Assembly: GCF_900130055.1 (NCBI RefSeq)
Contig: NZ_FQXU01000018.1
Span: forward strand, 1 to 64,000
Source of the DNA: Clostridium intestinale DSM 6191
Lineage (GTDB): Bacteria; Bacillota; Clostridia; Clostridiales; Clostridiaceae
Reading direction: 5' to 3'
DNA: 64,000 bases
The translations under genes were made by a program, and so were the position numbers. Of this stretch, positions 19,346 to 30,668 are shown in pieces (the first letter of the stretch is position 1; each line of letters begins with the position of its first letter). The notes beneath the pieces were generated by a model, which ran no database searches, had not been told where the DNA came from, and saw nothing but the letters and a program-made list of their open reading frames with translations.

Positions 19346-19793
19346 CTTCTTCCTCTTTAATTTTTAGCAATAATTTATTTATTAACTTTTCTAATTGAGA
19401 ATATGTCTTCTCATAAATAGTTAAGTCTCCACCATATGGGTCTATTACATCCCCATTTTCACCTACATATTCACAAAGTGTATAAACTTTTTGAGAACCA
19501 TAAGTTAGAGCATCTATTAATGCTCTTTTCATTGATGAAGTCATAGTTAGAATTACATGAGCCTCATCTAATTCTATATTAGTTAACTGCACTGCTTTTC
19601 TATTTGAGAAATCAACTCCTAGATTTGAAAAAATAAGTTCTTTAGAATTATTAGATGTTTTACTACCAGGAAATACGCTAATTCCAGCAGAATGAGCTAT
19701 TATATCTTTGTTTTTATTCAAATTATTAAATATAGCTTCAGCTATAGGACTTCTGCAAGTGTTTCCTGTACAAACAAAAAGAATCTTTTTCAT
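19335..19793 (-). CDS. ywlE: Protein-arginine phosphatase YwlE-type (low-molecular-weight phosphatase)
   Basis: A 152-residue low-molecular-weight phosphatase. The P-loop is CTGNTCRS with nucleophile Cys8 and Arg14. The general-acid Asp is in VIDPYGGD. The Thr in the P-loop (Thr12) is the residue that distinguishes protein-arginine phosphatase YwlE from tyrosine phosphatases, so a phospho-arginine role linked to Clp proteolysis is likely. ATG 19793 follows GGAGG by five bases; the longer frame starts inside that site. It directly follows sua5, the Bacillus ywlC-ywlE arrangement. Confidence 0.88.
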   Translation of the reverse strand: MKKILFVCTGNTCRSPIAEAIFNNLNKNKDIIAHSAGISVFPGSKTSNNSKELIFSNLGVDFSNRKAVQLTNIELDEAHVILTMTSSMKRALIDALTYGSQKVYTLCEYVGENGDVIDPYGGDLTIYEKTYSQLEKLINKLLLKIKEEEGIL

Positions 19794-19804
19794 CAAAACC
19801 TCCA

Positions 19805-20857
19805 TTAAACTTCTAAAATATCGTAAGCAGCAGCTTTTTTTAACCTATTCATTATAGCAATTCCTAAATCTTTTTCTTCATATCCTTCTGCTAGGATTAT
19901 ATCTACACCTCTATCATCAAAACTTCTTAAAGCTTCAAAAAGGTTTTTTGCTATCTCATCCAATTTCTTTCTTGACCCTAAAGAAATTATCTCTACCTGA
20001 TTAGAATAATAGTTAATGTGTTCATCACAAGTCATTACTCCAACACTTAATTTATTGTCTATATAATTTTGCAACAAATCTTTAATTTTTTCAATAGTTT
20101 TTTCTGTATTTCCATTTATTATTTTGATTTTAGCTTTAGGAGCATAGTGTCTGTACTTCATTCCTGGTGCTTTTGGTTTTATATTTTCATTACTTTTTTT
20201 CATTATTGCAGGGTCTATATATATTCTTTCATCTATCTCTTTAAGCATTTCCAAAGTAATTCCACCTGGTCTTAAAACACAAGGAGGATCTACACTTAAA
20301 TCTAATATTGTTGATTCTACACCTACATCACTTCTGTTTCCGCCTAATATGTAATCAATCTTTCCTTCTAAGTCTTCAATACATCTTTCTACATCTGTAG
20401 GGCTTGGTCTACCTGAAATATTAGCTGATGGTGCTGCTATTGGTGTACCTGAACTCTCTATTAACTTTAATGCAATCTCATTACTAGGCATTCTTACTCC
20501 TATTGTATCTAAATTGGCAGAAGTCACATCAGGTATTATATTCTTTTTCTTAAATATTAAAGTTAATGGTCCTGGCCAAAACCTATCCATAATTTTATTT
20601 GCAATACTTGGAATTTCCTTAACTAAACTCTCAAGATTTTTGTTAGCTACATGAATTATAAGAGGGTTATCTTGAGGTCTTCCTTTTGCTTCAAATATCT
20701 TTTTTACTGCTAGTGGATTTAACGCGTCTGCTCCCAATCCATAAACTGTTTCTGTAGGAAATGCAACAACTCCGCCCTCTTTAATTACACTTGCTGCTTC
20801 TTCTATGCTTTTAATATTTTTGTGTATATCTTTAATTATAGAAATTTTAGTGTCCAT
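19805..20857 (-). CDS. sua5: L-threonylcarbamoyladenylate synthase (Sua5/YwlC)
   Basis: A 350-residue long-form Sua5. An N-terminal YrdC domain (about residues 10-200) carries FPTETVYGLGADA and the KGRPQDNPLI motif that bind ATP, bicarbonate and threonine; a C-terminal Sua5 domain (about 230-350) follows. It makes threonylcarbamoyl-AMP, the first step of tRNA t6A37 synthesis. TsaD, which completes the pathway, is encoded at the other end of this window. Ribosome site AAGGAG. It ends 11 bp before the ywlE start. Confidence 0.95.
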   Translation of the reverse strand: MDTKISIIKDIHKNIKSIEEAASVIKEGGVVAFPTETVYGLGADALNPLAVKKIFEAKGRPQDNPLIIHVANKNLESLVKEIPSIANKIMDRFWPGPLTLIFKKKNIIPDVTSANLDTIGVRMPSNEIALKLIESSGTPIAAPSANISGRPSPTDVERCIEDLEGKIDYILGGNRSDVGVESTILDLSVDPPCVLRPGGITLEMLKEIDERIYIDPAIMKKSNENIKPKAPGMKYRHYAPKAKIKIINGNTEKTIEKIKDLLQNYIDNKLSVGVMTCDEHINYYSNQVEIISLGSRKKLDEIAKNLFEALRSFDDRGVDIILAEGYEEKDLGIAIMNRLKKAAAYDILEV

Positions 20858-20867
20858 ATGATTCTCC

Positions 20868-21455
20868 TTAAATCTCTTTTTGACCTCTAGCTATTTTTAT
20901 GTTCTCTATAGCATCAAGTGTATATGTAGCTTTAACACAATTTTTAAAAATAATATCTAATAAGTTATACTTTACTAAAGAACCTTTTCTAATAATTAGA
21001 AAATAAAACATATTTTCTGGATCTAATTTTTTTATTTTTATGTATTCTTCATTTACCATCGGATACTTTTTTAGAAATCCTTGAGTTATAGGTTTATAAC
21101 TTTTATTTTTAAATCTTACTGTTGATATTATTATTATTTCCATATCATCTTTTGATTTTTCTGTGTGAACTAACTGTACTTTATCGCACAATATCAGCAG
21201 TTCTTTGGAAAATAATCCACACTTATATTTCAATTTATTGTTATGGCAGCTAAACTCAATTTTCTCCCAGTTAACTTTATGTATTAATGCTAGCAATATA
21301 AGGGCTTCTATAAAAACCAAATATGCTATAAAAAATGCTTGAGTCATATCTGTTAACAAAACTATAATCGGCAGTAATATAAAAATAAATATCATTAGAA
21401 TTTTGAATCTTTTAGAGGACTTTTTTTGTTTTTTAATTGCCTTTGATATATTCAT
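20868..21455 (-). CDS. Hypothetical two-helix membrane protein
   Basis: I do not recognise this 195-residue protein. A basic N-terminus precedes two adjacent transmembrane helices (about residues 18-36 and 40-59), followed by a 130-residue cytoplasmic domain of mixed beta/alpha character. This resembles membrane proteins with a C-terminal PH-like domain, but that is a guess. A strong AAAGGAGG site supports the start. It is co-directional with sua5 (10 bp apart) and downstream of prfA's terminator. Confidence 0.7.
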   Translation of the reverse strand: MNISKAIKKQKKSSKRFKILMIFIFILLPIIVLLTDMTQAFFIAYLVFIEALILLALIHKVNWEKIEFSCHNNKLKYKCGLFSKELLILCDKVQLVHTEKSKDDMEIIIISTVRFKNKSYKPITQGFLKKYPMVNEEYIKIKKLDPENMFYFLIIRKGSLVKYNLLDIIFKNCVKATYTLDAIENIKIARGQKEI

Positions 21456-21486
21456 AAACTACCTCCTTTAAGATTAACAGTTGATA

Positions 21487-21515
21487 AAAAAACTCAGCAT
21501 AGCTGAGTTTTTTAT
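21487..21515 (-). terminator. Terminator of prfA
   Basis: AAAAAACTCAGC-TAT-GCTGAGTTTTTT on the minus strand, between prfA and the 20868 gene. Confidence 0.88.
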
Positions 21516-21542
21516 GTTAAGAATTTAGTTGACTTATATGAA

Positions 21543-22628
21543 TTAATAGCTATCGTTATTTCCCATTAACTTCATTTTTTCTGCTTGATCTGCTGTTATT
21601 AGAGAGTTTATCATTTCAGTTAAATCTCCATCCATAAAAGCATCTAACTTATATAATGTTAATCCGATTCTGTGATCTGTAATTCTACCTTGTGGATAGT
21701 TGTATGTTCTAATTCTTTCAGATCTATCCCCTGTTCCAACTTGACTCTTTCTATCTTCTGCTATTCCAGCTGTTCTTTCTGCCTCTGCTATTTCAAATAA
21801 TCTAGATCTTAATATCTTCATAGCTTTTTCTTTATTTTTAAGTTGTGATTTTTCATCTTGGCAAGCAACTACAAGTCCTGATGGAATATGTGTTATTCTT
21901 ACAGCAGAGTCTGTAGTATTTACCGATTGACCCCCATTACCTGAAGATCTATAAACATCTATTCTTAAGTCTTTTTCACTTATTTCAACTTCAACATCAT
22001 CAACTTCTGGAAGAACTGCTACAGTAGCTGTTGAAGTGTGTATTCTTCCTGATGATTCTGTGTCTGGAACTCTTTGTACTCTGTGTACTCCACTTTCATA
22101 CTTAAGTTTAGAGTAAGCTCCATCTCCTTTAATCATAAATACAACTTCTTTGAAACCACCAATATCTGTTTCATTTACACTCATAAGTTCTACTTTCCAT
22201 CTTTGAGTTTCTGCATACCTTGTGTACATTCTAAAAAGATTATATCCAAATAGAGCCGCTTCCTCTCCACCTGCTCCTCCTCTTATTTCCACAAATACGT
22301 TTTTATCATCATTTGGGTCTTTAGGAAGTAATAAAATTTGAATTTCATTAGCTAGAATTTCTTCTCTTTCCGTTAATTCTCTTATTTCTTCTTGAATCAT
22401 TTCTTTCATCTCTTTGTCATTTTCAGAACCAAGCATTTCTTTGTTTACTTCTAGGTCTTCAGTTGCAGCTTTATATTCTCTATATTTATTAACTATTATC
22501 TCTAAATCAGCATGTTCCTTACAAAGTTTTCTCCACTCATTTTGGTTTGCCATAATAGATGGATCACTTATTTTTACTGATAACTCATCATATTTATTCT
22601 CTATAAAATTTAATCTGTCTAGTAACAT
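21543..22628 (-). CDS. prfA: Peptide chain release factor 1
   Basis: A 361-residue RF1 recognising UAA and UAG. The GGQ peptidyl-hydrolysis motif is in [10 protein letters not shown] (about residue 230), and the codon-recognition region around [12 protein letters not shown] is visible. The Gln of GGQ is the methylation target of PrmC, encoded just upstream. The open frame begins at a TTG, but CGGAG is eight bases before ATG 22628, which gives the standard [13 protein letters not shown] start. Confidence 0.97.
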   Translation of the reverse strand: MLLDRLNFIENKYDELSVKISDPSIMANQNEWRKLCKEHADLEIIVNKYREYKAATEDLEVNKEMLGSENDKEMKEMIQEEIRELTEREEILANEIQILLLPKDPNDDKNVFVEIRGGAGGEEAALFGYNLFRMYTRYAETQRWKVELMSVNETDIGGFKEVVFMIKGDGAYSKLKYESGVHRVQRVPDTESSGRIHTSTATVAVLPEVDDVEVEISEKDLRIDVYRSSGNGGQSVNTTDSAVRITHIPSGLVVACQDEKSQLKNKEKAMKILRSRLFEIAEAERTAGIAEDRKSQVGTGDRSERIRTYNYPQGRITDHRIGLTLYKLDAFMDGDLTEMINSLITADQAEKMKLMGNNDSY

Positions 22629-22711
22629 TATTATCACTCCGTACAATTATTTTTAAACTAATCTATAGTATAATTTTTCACATCTAATTATTATATCATA
22701 ATTGATTATTT

Positions 22712-24475
22712 CTAATCAACTTTTCTTGTTCCAATTACTATTCTATCTAAATTAGCCATATCTTTTTTAACATATACATCAGTATATCCGTTAGATTCCA
22801 TTATTTTTTTAACCTCTTCTCCTTGATCATGACCAATTTCAAAAGCTAATATACCGTCTTTCTTTAAAACCTTAACGCTGTCTTCTACTATCTTTTTATA
22901 AAAGTCTAAACCATCATCACCGCCATCTAAAGCTACCATAGGTTCATAATTTTTAACATCGTCCATCAATGTATCGATTACTTCCTTTTTAATATATGGT
23001 GGATTTGAAACTATAATATCATATTCCTCGTTATTATTTATAGGCTTATCTAACAAATCTGAATGTATAAATCTAGCTTTACTCTCCAAAGAAAATTTTC
23101 CTATATTTATATTAGTAACTTCTTCTGGTACTTTCTCAATGTCTATACAATCTACACTTACATTATTTCTTAAATTTGCTAATGATATACCTATTGCTCC
23201 ACTACCTGTACATAAATCACATATCTTATATTCTTTATCTTCTTTAATAATATCTAGTAGTTCATGTACTAGTATTTCAGTATCTCCTCTAGGAACAAGA
23301 ACTCCTTCTTTAATATAAAACTCCATTCCCATAAACTCAGCTGAATTAGTAATATATTTTAAAGGTTTTTTCTTTCTTCTTTCCTCTATATAAGTATTCA
23401 TTAAACTTTCTTGCTCTTTTGAAACTAGTTCTTCTTTATGTGTAATTATATATAATCTATCTTTACCAATAACTTTTGCTAATAAAAGCTGTGCATCAAT
23501 AATATAGCTATCTATATCTGCTGTCTTAAGTATTTCTGTAGACTTACCAAGTAATTCTCCAATACTTATTTCTGTTGGCTTTATTCCTTCTACTTCTTTT
23601 AATGCTCTTATAGCAACCTCTATTTGATCATCATCTGGTTCCTTTGTTGTTAATAGTTGTAGTTTTAATCCTGGAGTTGCTACTATTCTAGAAATCACTC
23701 CTTCGTTTCTACCTAACCACTTTATTAACTCATAAGTTATTCCAGTAATCAGAGGTAATAATACTATTCTTAAAATTAATCTTTCGCCTACTGAACTAAA
23801 ACTGGTAAATGAAAATACTATTATACTTATAAACATTATTAAAAAAATGAAATTTGTTCCACATCTAGGATGAAGCCTTGTATGTTTTTTTACATTTTCA
23901 ACTGTAAGCTCATCGTTGCTAGCATAACATGATATCGTCTTATGCTCTGCTCCATGATATTGATATAACCTTTTTATATCCTCAAGTCTTCCTACCCCTA
24001 CCATATAAGAGATAAGTATAACTATTCTAATAACTGCCTCTATTATGTTTAAAACAATTGAGGATGTTGTTATCCCTCTAAATAGAGAGGCTATAAAGGT
24101 TGGTATTAATACAAAAAGACCCATCGCCATAGCAAAAGATATAGCTAAACTTATGTATATCAATATATCATTGCTTTTATCCCCAAACCTTTTATTAAAC
24201 CATTCATCAAACTTGGAAGGTTCATCATCTTCGTCAAAAAAGCTAGCCGAGTAATTTAATGACTTTACTCCTAATAACAATGAATCTATAAAAACAAAAA
24301 AACCTCTTATAAAAGGTATGTTTAATATTGAATACTTCTTTGTTATAGGAACTTCTTTTGAAAACTCTACTTCAATTTTCCCACTTGGAGTTCGTACTGC
24401 TGTAGCTGTCCCCTTAGTACCTCTCATCATTACTCCTTCTATTACTGCTTGGCCTCCTACATCTTCCTTTTTCAT
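22712..24475 (-). CDS. prmC: DUF1385 membrane domain fused to release-factor methyltransferase PrmC
   Basis: A 587-residue two-domain protein. Residues 1 to about 295 are a DUF1385 domain: GGQAVIEGVMMRG start, several transmembrane helices, the conserved YHGAEHK and HPRCGTNF motifs. Residues from about 300 are PrmC/HemK: an N-terminal helical domain, the SAM-binding DLCTGSGAIGISLA and the NPPY catalytic motif (IVSNPPYIKK). The PrmC part methylates the GGQ glutamine of RF1, whose gene follows. The DUF1385 part has unknown function. Sequence continuity is good and there is no frameshift signal, so the fusion is real. It anchors a translation enzyme at the membrane. Confidence 0.93.
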   Translation of the reverse strand: MKKEDVGGQAVIEGVMMRGTKGTATAVRTPSGKIEVEFSKEVPITKKYSILNIPFIRGFFVFIDSLLLGVKSLNYSASFFDEDDEPSKFDEWFNKRFGDKSNDILIYISLAISFAMAMGLFVLIPTFIASLFRGITTSSIVLNIIEAVIRIVILISYMVGVGRLEDIKRLYQYHGAEHKTISCYASNDELTVENVKKHTRLHPRCGTNFIFLIMFISIIVFSFTSFSSVGERLILRIVLLPLITGITYELIKWLGRNEGVISRIVATPGLKLQLLTTKEPDDDQIEVAIRALKEVEGIKPTEISIGELLGKSTEILKTADIDSYIIDAQLLLAKVIGKDRLYIITHKEELVSKEQESLMNTYIEERRKKKPLKYITNSAEFMGMEFYIKEGVLVPRGDTEILVHELLDIIKEDKEYKICDLCTGSGAIGISLANLRNNVSVDCIDIEKVPEEVTNINIGKFSLESKARFIHSDLLDKPINNNEEYDIIVSNPPYIKKEVIDTLMDDVKNYEPMVALDGGDDGLDFYKKIVEDSVKVLKKDGILAFEIGHDQGEEVKKIMESNGYTDVYVKKDMANLDRIVIGTRKVD

Positions 24476-24487
24476 ACAATCATTCCT

Positions 24488-25087
24488 TTAATAATTATTT
24501 TTTTCTTCCTTTTTATATTTTAAGTAACATTCTCCACATAATGACTCATATTCTACATTATCTATATTGTCTATTGCTATTTGCTCTCCTTCGAAAACAT
24601 ATCTATCATTTATTTTTCTTCCATTTAATATAGCTTTTTTACCACATTTACATATAGTTTTCATCTCTTCTATTGAGTGAGCAATTAATAGTAATCTTTC
24701 ACTTCCTTCAAAGCCATTCATCAAAAAATCTGTTCTTAAGCCATAACATATTACAGGTATATTCATAGTTACAGCTACTTCAAAAAGACCATCTATATGT
24801 TCTTTTTTTAAAAACTGAACTTCATCTACTAAAATACAATGAATTTCTCCATTTGTTTTTTTCTCTTCTTCTAATAAAGTGCATATATTATCTTCATCAG
24901 CTATCATTAAATCTACTTTTCTTTCAACACCTAATCTTGATAGAAGTTTTTCACCTGCTTTTTTATCTTTTGAGGGTTTTAATATCAGAACTCTCATACC
25001 TCTTTCTTCATAATTATGTGCCACCTGCATTAAGTGAGTAGATTTCCCTGAATTCATAGCACCATATCTAAAATAAAGCTTGCTCAT
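24488..25087 (-). CDS. tdk: Thymidine kinase (type II)
   Basis: A 199-residue enzyme phosphorylating thymidine. P-loop GAMNSGKST (residues 9-17), Walker B-like CILVDEVQFL, and four zinc cysteines (CKCGKKA and CGECY). The longer frame from 25105 starts inside MRGSIG; GAGG lies nine bases before ATG 25087, giving the typical MSKLYFRYGAMNSGKS. It lies 12 bp upstream of the prmC fusion. Confidence 0.95.
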   Translation of the reverse strand: MSKLYFRYGAMNSGKSTHLMQVAHNYEERGMRVLILKPSKDKKAGEKLLSRLGVERKVDLMIADEDNICTLLEEEKKTNGEIHCILVDEVQFLKKEHIDGLFEVAVTMNIPVICYGLRTDFLMNGFEGSERLLLIAHSIEEMKTICKCGKKAILNGRKINDRYVFEGEQIAIDNIDNVEYESLCGECYLKYKKEEKNNY

Positions 25088-25184
25088 CCCTATACTTCCT
25101 CTCATTTCTTTCGTTCTTTTTCGATTATATCACACCTTTAACTTCTATAAAAACATATTTTATGGTTATTACTTTAAGTTTTAT

Positions 25185-25213
25185 TGACAACTCCTATCTA
25201 TCATGATATATTC
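25185..25213 (+). promoter_or_regulatory. Sigma-A promoter of rpmE
   Basis: TTGACA (25185-25190), 17 bp, TATATT (25208-25213), about 60 bp upstream of the rpmE start. Confidence 0.75.
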
Positions 25214-25270
25214 TAATAGTTACATTAGGTTACGTGTTATAATTTACTTAATTTGAAAGAGGTGAATATA

Positions 25271-25477
25271 ATGAGAGAAGGCATACATCCAGAATACACT
25301 CATGAAGCAGTTGTTAAGTGTGCATGTGGAAATACTTTTACAACAGGTTCTGTTAAACCAGAATTAAAAGTAGAAATATGCTCTAAATGTCATCCATTCT
25401 TCACTGGAAAACAAAAAATTGTTGACGTTGGCGGAAGAGTTGATAAATTTAATAAGAGATTCAATCTTAACAAGTAA
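25271..25477 (+). CDS. rpmE: 50S ribosomal protein L31
   Basis: A 68-residue bL31 of the zinc-containing C+ type: cysteines at 17, 19, 37 and 40 (CAC...CSKC) form the zinc site. GAGGTG six bases before ATG 25271 sets the start; the longer frame begins at a TTG upstream of this site. It is followed by a series of hairpins. Rho is nearby, as in other Firmicutes. Confidence 0.97.
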   Translation: MREGIHPEYTHEAVVKCACGNTFTTGSVKPELKVEICSKCHPFFTGKQKIVDVGGRVDKFNKRFNLNK

Positions 25478-25484
25478 TTTAATT

Positions 25485-25600
25485 TATCTAGATTTTAATT
25501 TCTAGATAGGTTCAGATATGATTCAGGTGGAGTTTTTTCTCCACCTTGAATTATGTTTAATTTAAGGTGGGGAAGACAGGTTCTTTCCCACCTTAAATTT
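25485..25600 (+). terminator. Three successive hairpins after rpmE
   Basis: Hairpin 1 is TATCTAGA/TCTAGATA (25485-25508). Hairpin 2 is GGTGGAG/CTCCACC around T6 (about 25522-25550). Hairpin 3 is TTTAAGGTGGG/CCCACCTTAAA (25561-25597). The 3' arm of hairpin 2 could alternatively pair with the 5' arm of hairpin 3. None is followed by a strong T run, so they may be attenuator-like rather than a simple terminator. Confidence 0.6.
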
Positions 25601-25695
25601 ATAAAAACTATTTCTAACTTTTATTATTTACTTTAATTTAAAAAATGTTAAACTATTTATAGAAACGTTACCATCTAGAAAAGTGAGTGAATTGA

Positions 25696-26817
25696 ATGAG
25701 AAAAATACTAATTTTAACAACATCAACAGGTCAAGGTCATAATCAAGCAGCTAATTCTTTAAAGGAAGTCTTTAACTCAAGAGGATTTGATGTTGAAACT
25801 TATGATTTTTTAAGAAGTAATTCAACTTTTTTAAATAGCACAATTACAAAAGGTTATGAATTTTTAGCATCTACAATTCCCGACCTTTATGGCTTTCTTT
25901 ATAAAGTTACAGATAAAAAGCACACTAATACATTATTAAAATATGTATTTTGGAATACTGAAAAAAAGCTATATAATTATATTCTTGATACAAAACCAGA
26001 TTTAATAATAGGTACTCATCCTTTATCTGTAAATATCGTAACTCACTTAAAGAGAAAAAATTTAATTAATATACCTTTTATATCGATAATTACCGATTTT
26101 ATGGTTCATTATTCTTATATAGATAAATATACTGACAGTTATATAACTGCCAATGAATATACAAAAGAGTATTTATATGCAAGAGGTATTGATAAAGATA
26201 TAATATATCCTTATGGAATACCTATAAATCCTATATTTTATGATAAAGATATTAGTATTTTAGAAACAAAGGACTCAGAATATTTTAATATCTTGTTGAT
26301 GGGGGGAAGCATGGGGCTAGACAGTATTTCCCATGTTCTCAAGGAACTTATCAAAAATAAAAACAAACTTAGAATTACAGTGATATGCGGAAACAATACT
26401 CATCTAAAATCAAAACTTTTAAGTGAGTATTCTTCAAAAAGCATACCTAATAAAAAACTTCATATTTTAGGCTTTACTAAAGATGTATCTTCAATTATGG
26501 ATTATTGTGACTTAGTAATCTCAAAACCTGGAGGTCTTACTGTTACTGAATCTTTAGCAAAACAGTTGCCTATTATGATACCTTTTGCAATACCTGGACA
26601 AGAAGTTCAGAATACATCTTTTTTAACCAAAGCAGGTTGTGCATTATATGTAAAAAACATACGAGACATAAACTCAGATATTAATTTACTTATAGAAAAT
26701 CCCGATATATTAAACAACATGAAGGATAATATAGCGAAAATAAAAAAACCACAATCAATAGAAAATATCTGTTCTCTTAGTGAAAATCTAATAGATAACA
26801 AAAACACTAGAAATTAA
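25696..26817 (+). CDS. Diacylglycerol glycosyltransferase (MGDG synthase/UgtP family)
   Basis: A 373-residue GT28-family glycosyltransferase. The N-terminal MGDG-synthase domain begins with [17 protein letters not shown], the acceptor-binding Gly/His loop, and includes the HPLS and ITDFMVH segments. The C-terminal nucleotide-sugar domain has [11 protein letters not shown] and [18 protein letters not shown]. It probably transfers glucose or galactose to diacylglycerol on the inner membrane leaflet, giving glycolipids. The last codons lie inside the palindrome at 26792-26839 and the stop overlaps the rho stop. Confidence 0.85.
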   Translation: MRKILILTTSTGQGHNQAANSLKEVFNSRGFDVETYDFLRSNSTFLNSTITKGYEFLASTIPDLYGFLYKVTDKKHTNTLLKYVFWNTEKKLYNYILDTKPDLIIGTHPLSVNIVTHLKRKNLINIPFISIITDFMVHYSYIDKYTDSYITANEYTKEYLYARGIDKDIIYPYGIPINPIFYDKDISILETKDSEYFNILLMGGSMGLDSISHVLKELIKNKNKLRITVICGNNTHLKSKLLSEYSSKSIPNKKLHILGFTKDVSSIMDYCDLVISKPGGLTVTESLAKQLPIMIPFAIPGQEVQNTSFLTKAGCALYVKNIRDINSDINLLIENPDILNNMKDNIAKIKKPQSIENICSLSENLIDNKNTRN

Positions 26818-26839
26818 TTTCTAGTGTTTTTGTTATCTA
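26792..26839. terminator. 48-bp perfect palindrome: shared terminator and C-termini of two genes
   Basis: Perfect 24-bp arms centred between 26815 and 26816. The inner hairpin ACACTAGAAAT/ATTTCTAGTGT is followed by TTTTTG in both directions, so it can terminate both transcripts. The two convergent stop codons (26815-26817 plus, 26814-26816 minus) overlap at its centre, and both proteins end in the same residues DNKNTRN. Confidence 0.95.
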
Positions 26840-28256
26840 AATCGCTTTTTTGGAATACAGCCATAAACTCTTTGTTATTTTTTGTTTTAGATAATATATT
26901 TATAAGCTTCTCAGCTATACTTTCTATATTACCATCTCTATACATAACTCTTCTAATTGTGAACGCAACTTCTTTTTCTTCTGGAGTTAAAAGTAAATCT
27001 TCTTTTCTAGTTCCAGATTTATAAATATCTATAGCTGGGAATATTCTTCTTTCTTGAAGCCTTCTATCTAAGTGAACTTCCATATTACCAGTTCCCTTAA
27101 ATTCTTCAAATATCATATCATCCATTCTACTTCCCGTTTCAATTAAAGCGGTTGCTAATATAGTAAGACTTCCTCCCTCTTCTATATTTCTTGCAGCCCC
27201 AAAAAATTTCTTAGGCATTATTAACGCCCCCGGGTCTAGTCCACCTGATAAAGTTCTGCCTGTAGGGTTTATAGTTAAGTTATACGCTCTCGCAAGCCTA
27301 GTTATGCTATCTAATAATATAACTACATCCTGACCTTGTTCCACCATTCTTTTGGCTCTTTCTAAAACCATTTGTGCAACCTTAGCATGATTTTGAGGTT
27401 CTTCATCAAAAGTTGAGTATATAACCTCTCCATTAATACTTCTTTGCATATCTGTTACTTCTTCTGGTCTTTCATCAATTAGTAATACTATTAGTTTAAC
27501 ATCAGGATAATTGCCTGATATATTCTGAGCTACTTTTTTAAGCAGTGTTGTTTTACCAGCCTTAGGAGGAGCTACAATGATTCCTCTTTGTCCCTTTCCA
27601 ACTGGTGAAATAATATCCATAAGTCTTGAACTTAAATCATTTGGATTACCAGTCTCCAACCTAAGTCTTTCCTTAGGATATATAGGTGTTAATGTTTCAA
27701 AAGACTTTCTACCAACAGCCTTATCAGGATTATCTCCGTTTACCTTCTCTACATATATTAAAGCTCTGAATTTTTCGCCTTCCTTAGGTTCTCTCACTTT
27801 ACCTTCTACCTGATCCCCTGTCCTAAGATTAAATCTTCTTATTTGAGATGGAGATATATATATGTCGTTATCACCAGTTAAATAATTTCTACATCTTAAA
27901 AAACCAAAGTTATTATTTTCTAATATCTCTAGAACGCCTTTATCGCTAGCAGCTTCTCCAATATTATCTCTTGGCCTTTCTCTTCTTTCTGTAAACTGAG
28001 GTTCTCTTACCTGATTATCCCTAAATGTACTATTAGTTTTCACTTCTTCTTTTACGACTTCTGGTTCACTTACCTTAGGAGTAATTTTTTCTCTTAAAAT
28101 AACTCCATCCTTTTCTATTAAATTTGGAGAATTTAATAGAATATCTTCTATTATTTCATTTTTCTTTTTTTTAGACAAATTTTTTATACCTAACTCTTTA
28201 GCTATTTCCTTTAGCTCAATAAGAGTCATACTTTCATATTTTTCTTTTGACAACAT
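26814..28256 (-). CDS. rho: Transcription termination factor Rho
   Basis: A 480-residue hexameric RNA helicase. It has an N-terminal SAP-like helical domain, a charged linker (about 60-105), a cold-shock-like RNA-binding domain with [25 protein letters not shown], and an ATPase core with P-loop [10 protein letters not shown] and [15 protein letters not shown]. Ribosome site GGAGGTGCA. The C-terminal seven residues are encoded by the palindromic terminator and match those of the convergent glycosyltransferase. Confidence 0.97.
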   Translation of the reverse strand: MLSKEKYESMTLIELKEIAKELGIKNLSKKKKNEIIEDILLNSPNLIEKDGVILREKITPKVSEPEVVKEEVKTNSTFRDNQVREPQFTERRERPRDNIGEAASDKGVLEILENNNFGFLRCRNYLTGDNDIYISPSQIRRFNLRTGDQVEGKVREPKEGEKFRALIYVEKVNGDNPDKAVGRKSFETLTPIYPKERLRLETGNPNDLSSRLMDIISPVGKGQRGIIVAPPKAGKTTLLKKVAQNISGNYPDVKLIVLLIDERPEEVTDMQRSINGEVIYSTFDEEPQNHAKVAQMVLERAKRMVEQGQDVVILLDSITRLARAYNLTINPTGRTLSGGLDPGALIMPKKFFGAARNIEEGGSLTILATALIETGSRMDDMIFEEFKGTGNMEVHLDRRLQERRIFPAIDIYKSGTRKEDLLLTPEEKEVAFTIRRVMYRDGNIESIAEKLINILSKTKNNKEFMAVFQKSDLDNKNTRN

Positions 28257-28390
28257 TGCACCTCCGCATTTTTCTATCTTAAAAGGGGATTTTTTTAGAG
28301 AAGTATCTCTAATAATAAAGGCGTGAATTTATTAACTAAGACTTTTATCTTATTATTATACCACTTTTTTGTATTTTTAATCCAATAAGA

Positions 28391-28420
28391 AAACGAGTAA
28401 AGTTAAACTTTACTCGTTTA
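28391..28420 (-). terminator. Terminator of pyrG
   Basis: A near-perfect inverted repeat AAACGAGTAAAGT/ACTTTACTCGTTT about 60 bp after the pyrG stop. The rest of the pyrG-rho gap carries an extended TGGTATAAT on the minus strand (around 28360) that may be the rho -10 element. Confidence 0.75.
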
Positions 28421-28478
28421 ATATATCATTTATATTATGAGTTAATTTCTGTACATTTTCAAGCATTTTCTTGTTATT

Positions 28479-30101
<1,623 letters not shown>

Positions 30102-30249
30102 CTATTTTAATAAATATATATTGACAGTAATTACTCTTAGTGATAAAATAAAAATTACCCTTCAATAAAATGGGTTTACTATGTTTATTAACAACATAAA
30201 ATATATATTAACATAAACTGATGTCCTAATCCAGTGTTTTTTTTATTTT

Positions 30250-30543
30250 TTAAATTATTTTATTAATAATCCCATCAATTTGAAAATATTTCTCCCTAAA
30301 GTTCTTACTTATAAGTATCTTCTCTTCTGCTCTCTTTAAATTATTATTAATACTTCTATCTTTTATACCTAATAACTCTTTAACTCTCTCATCGTTTATA
30401 TTCCCATACTTTTTTAATATGAGAAGAAGTAAATATCTATTTTCTCTCTTTTTAATAAAGGCCATGAGATTATCATTATTTAATCCATTTACCTTACAAA
30501 AATATTCAATTATGTTCGATAATCTATCTTCGATATTATACAT
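30250..30543 (-). CDS. Small HTH-like hypothetical protein
   Basis: A 97-residue, helix-rich, basic protein. Residues from about 40 resemble a small helix-turn-helix (LLLILKKYGNINDERVKELL then IKDRSINNNLKRAEEKI), reminiscent of sigma-factor region 4 or a RodZ/Xis-like HTH, but I cannot assign a family. The longer frame from 30612 is unlikely: GAGGTGG lies four bases before ATG 30543. It is upstream of pyrG, where Bacillus carries the RNA-polymerase delta subunit, but the acidic tail of delta is absent, so it is not a clear homologue. Confidence 0.7.
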   Translation of the reverse strand: MYNIEDRLSNIIEYFCKVNGLNNDNLMAFIKKRENRYLLLLILKKYGNINDERVKELLGIKDRSINNNLKRAEEKILISKNFREKYFQIDGIINKII

Positions 30544-30631
30544 TCTTCCACCTCTATACTTTGTTCTTATATTATCATTCTTACCTATTATTGCTATAAT
30601 TATAATCAACATTTATTATTCGAGAAAAAAT

Positions 30632-30657
30632 AAAAACTCGGCTATACCGAGTTTTTA
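30632..30657 (-). terminator. Terminator after the ywiB-like gene
   Basis: AAAAACTCGG-TATA-CCGAGTTTTT, a perfect 10-bp stem followed by T-rich sequence on the minus strand. Confidence 0.9.
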
Positions 30658-30668
30658 ATAATGTATAA

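Noticed and set aside
22712-24475. Sequencing error joining two separate genes (DUF1385 and prmC).
   Set aside because: There is one continuous frame, no start codon with ribosome site at the junction, and both domains are complete.
30250-30543. RNA polymerase delta subunit (rpoE) upstream of pyrG.
   Set aside because: The protein lacks the long acidic tail and the delta N-terminal pattern, so only the position matches.
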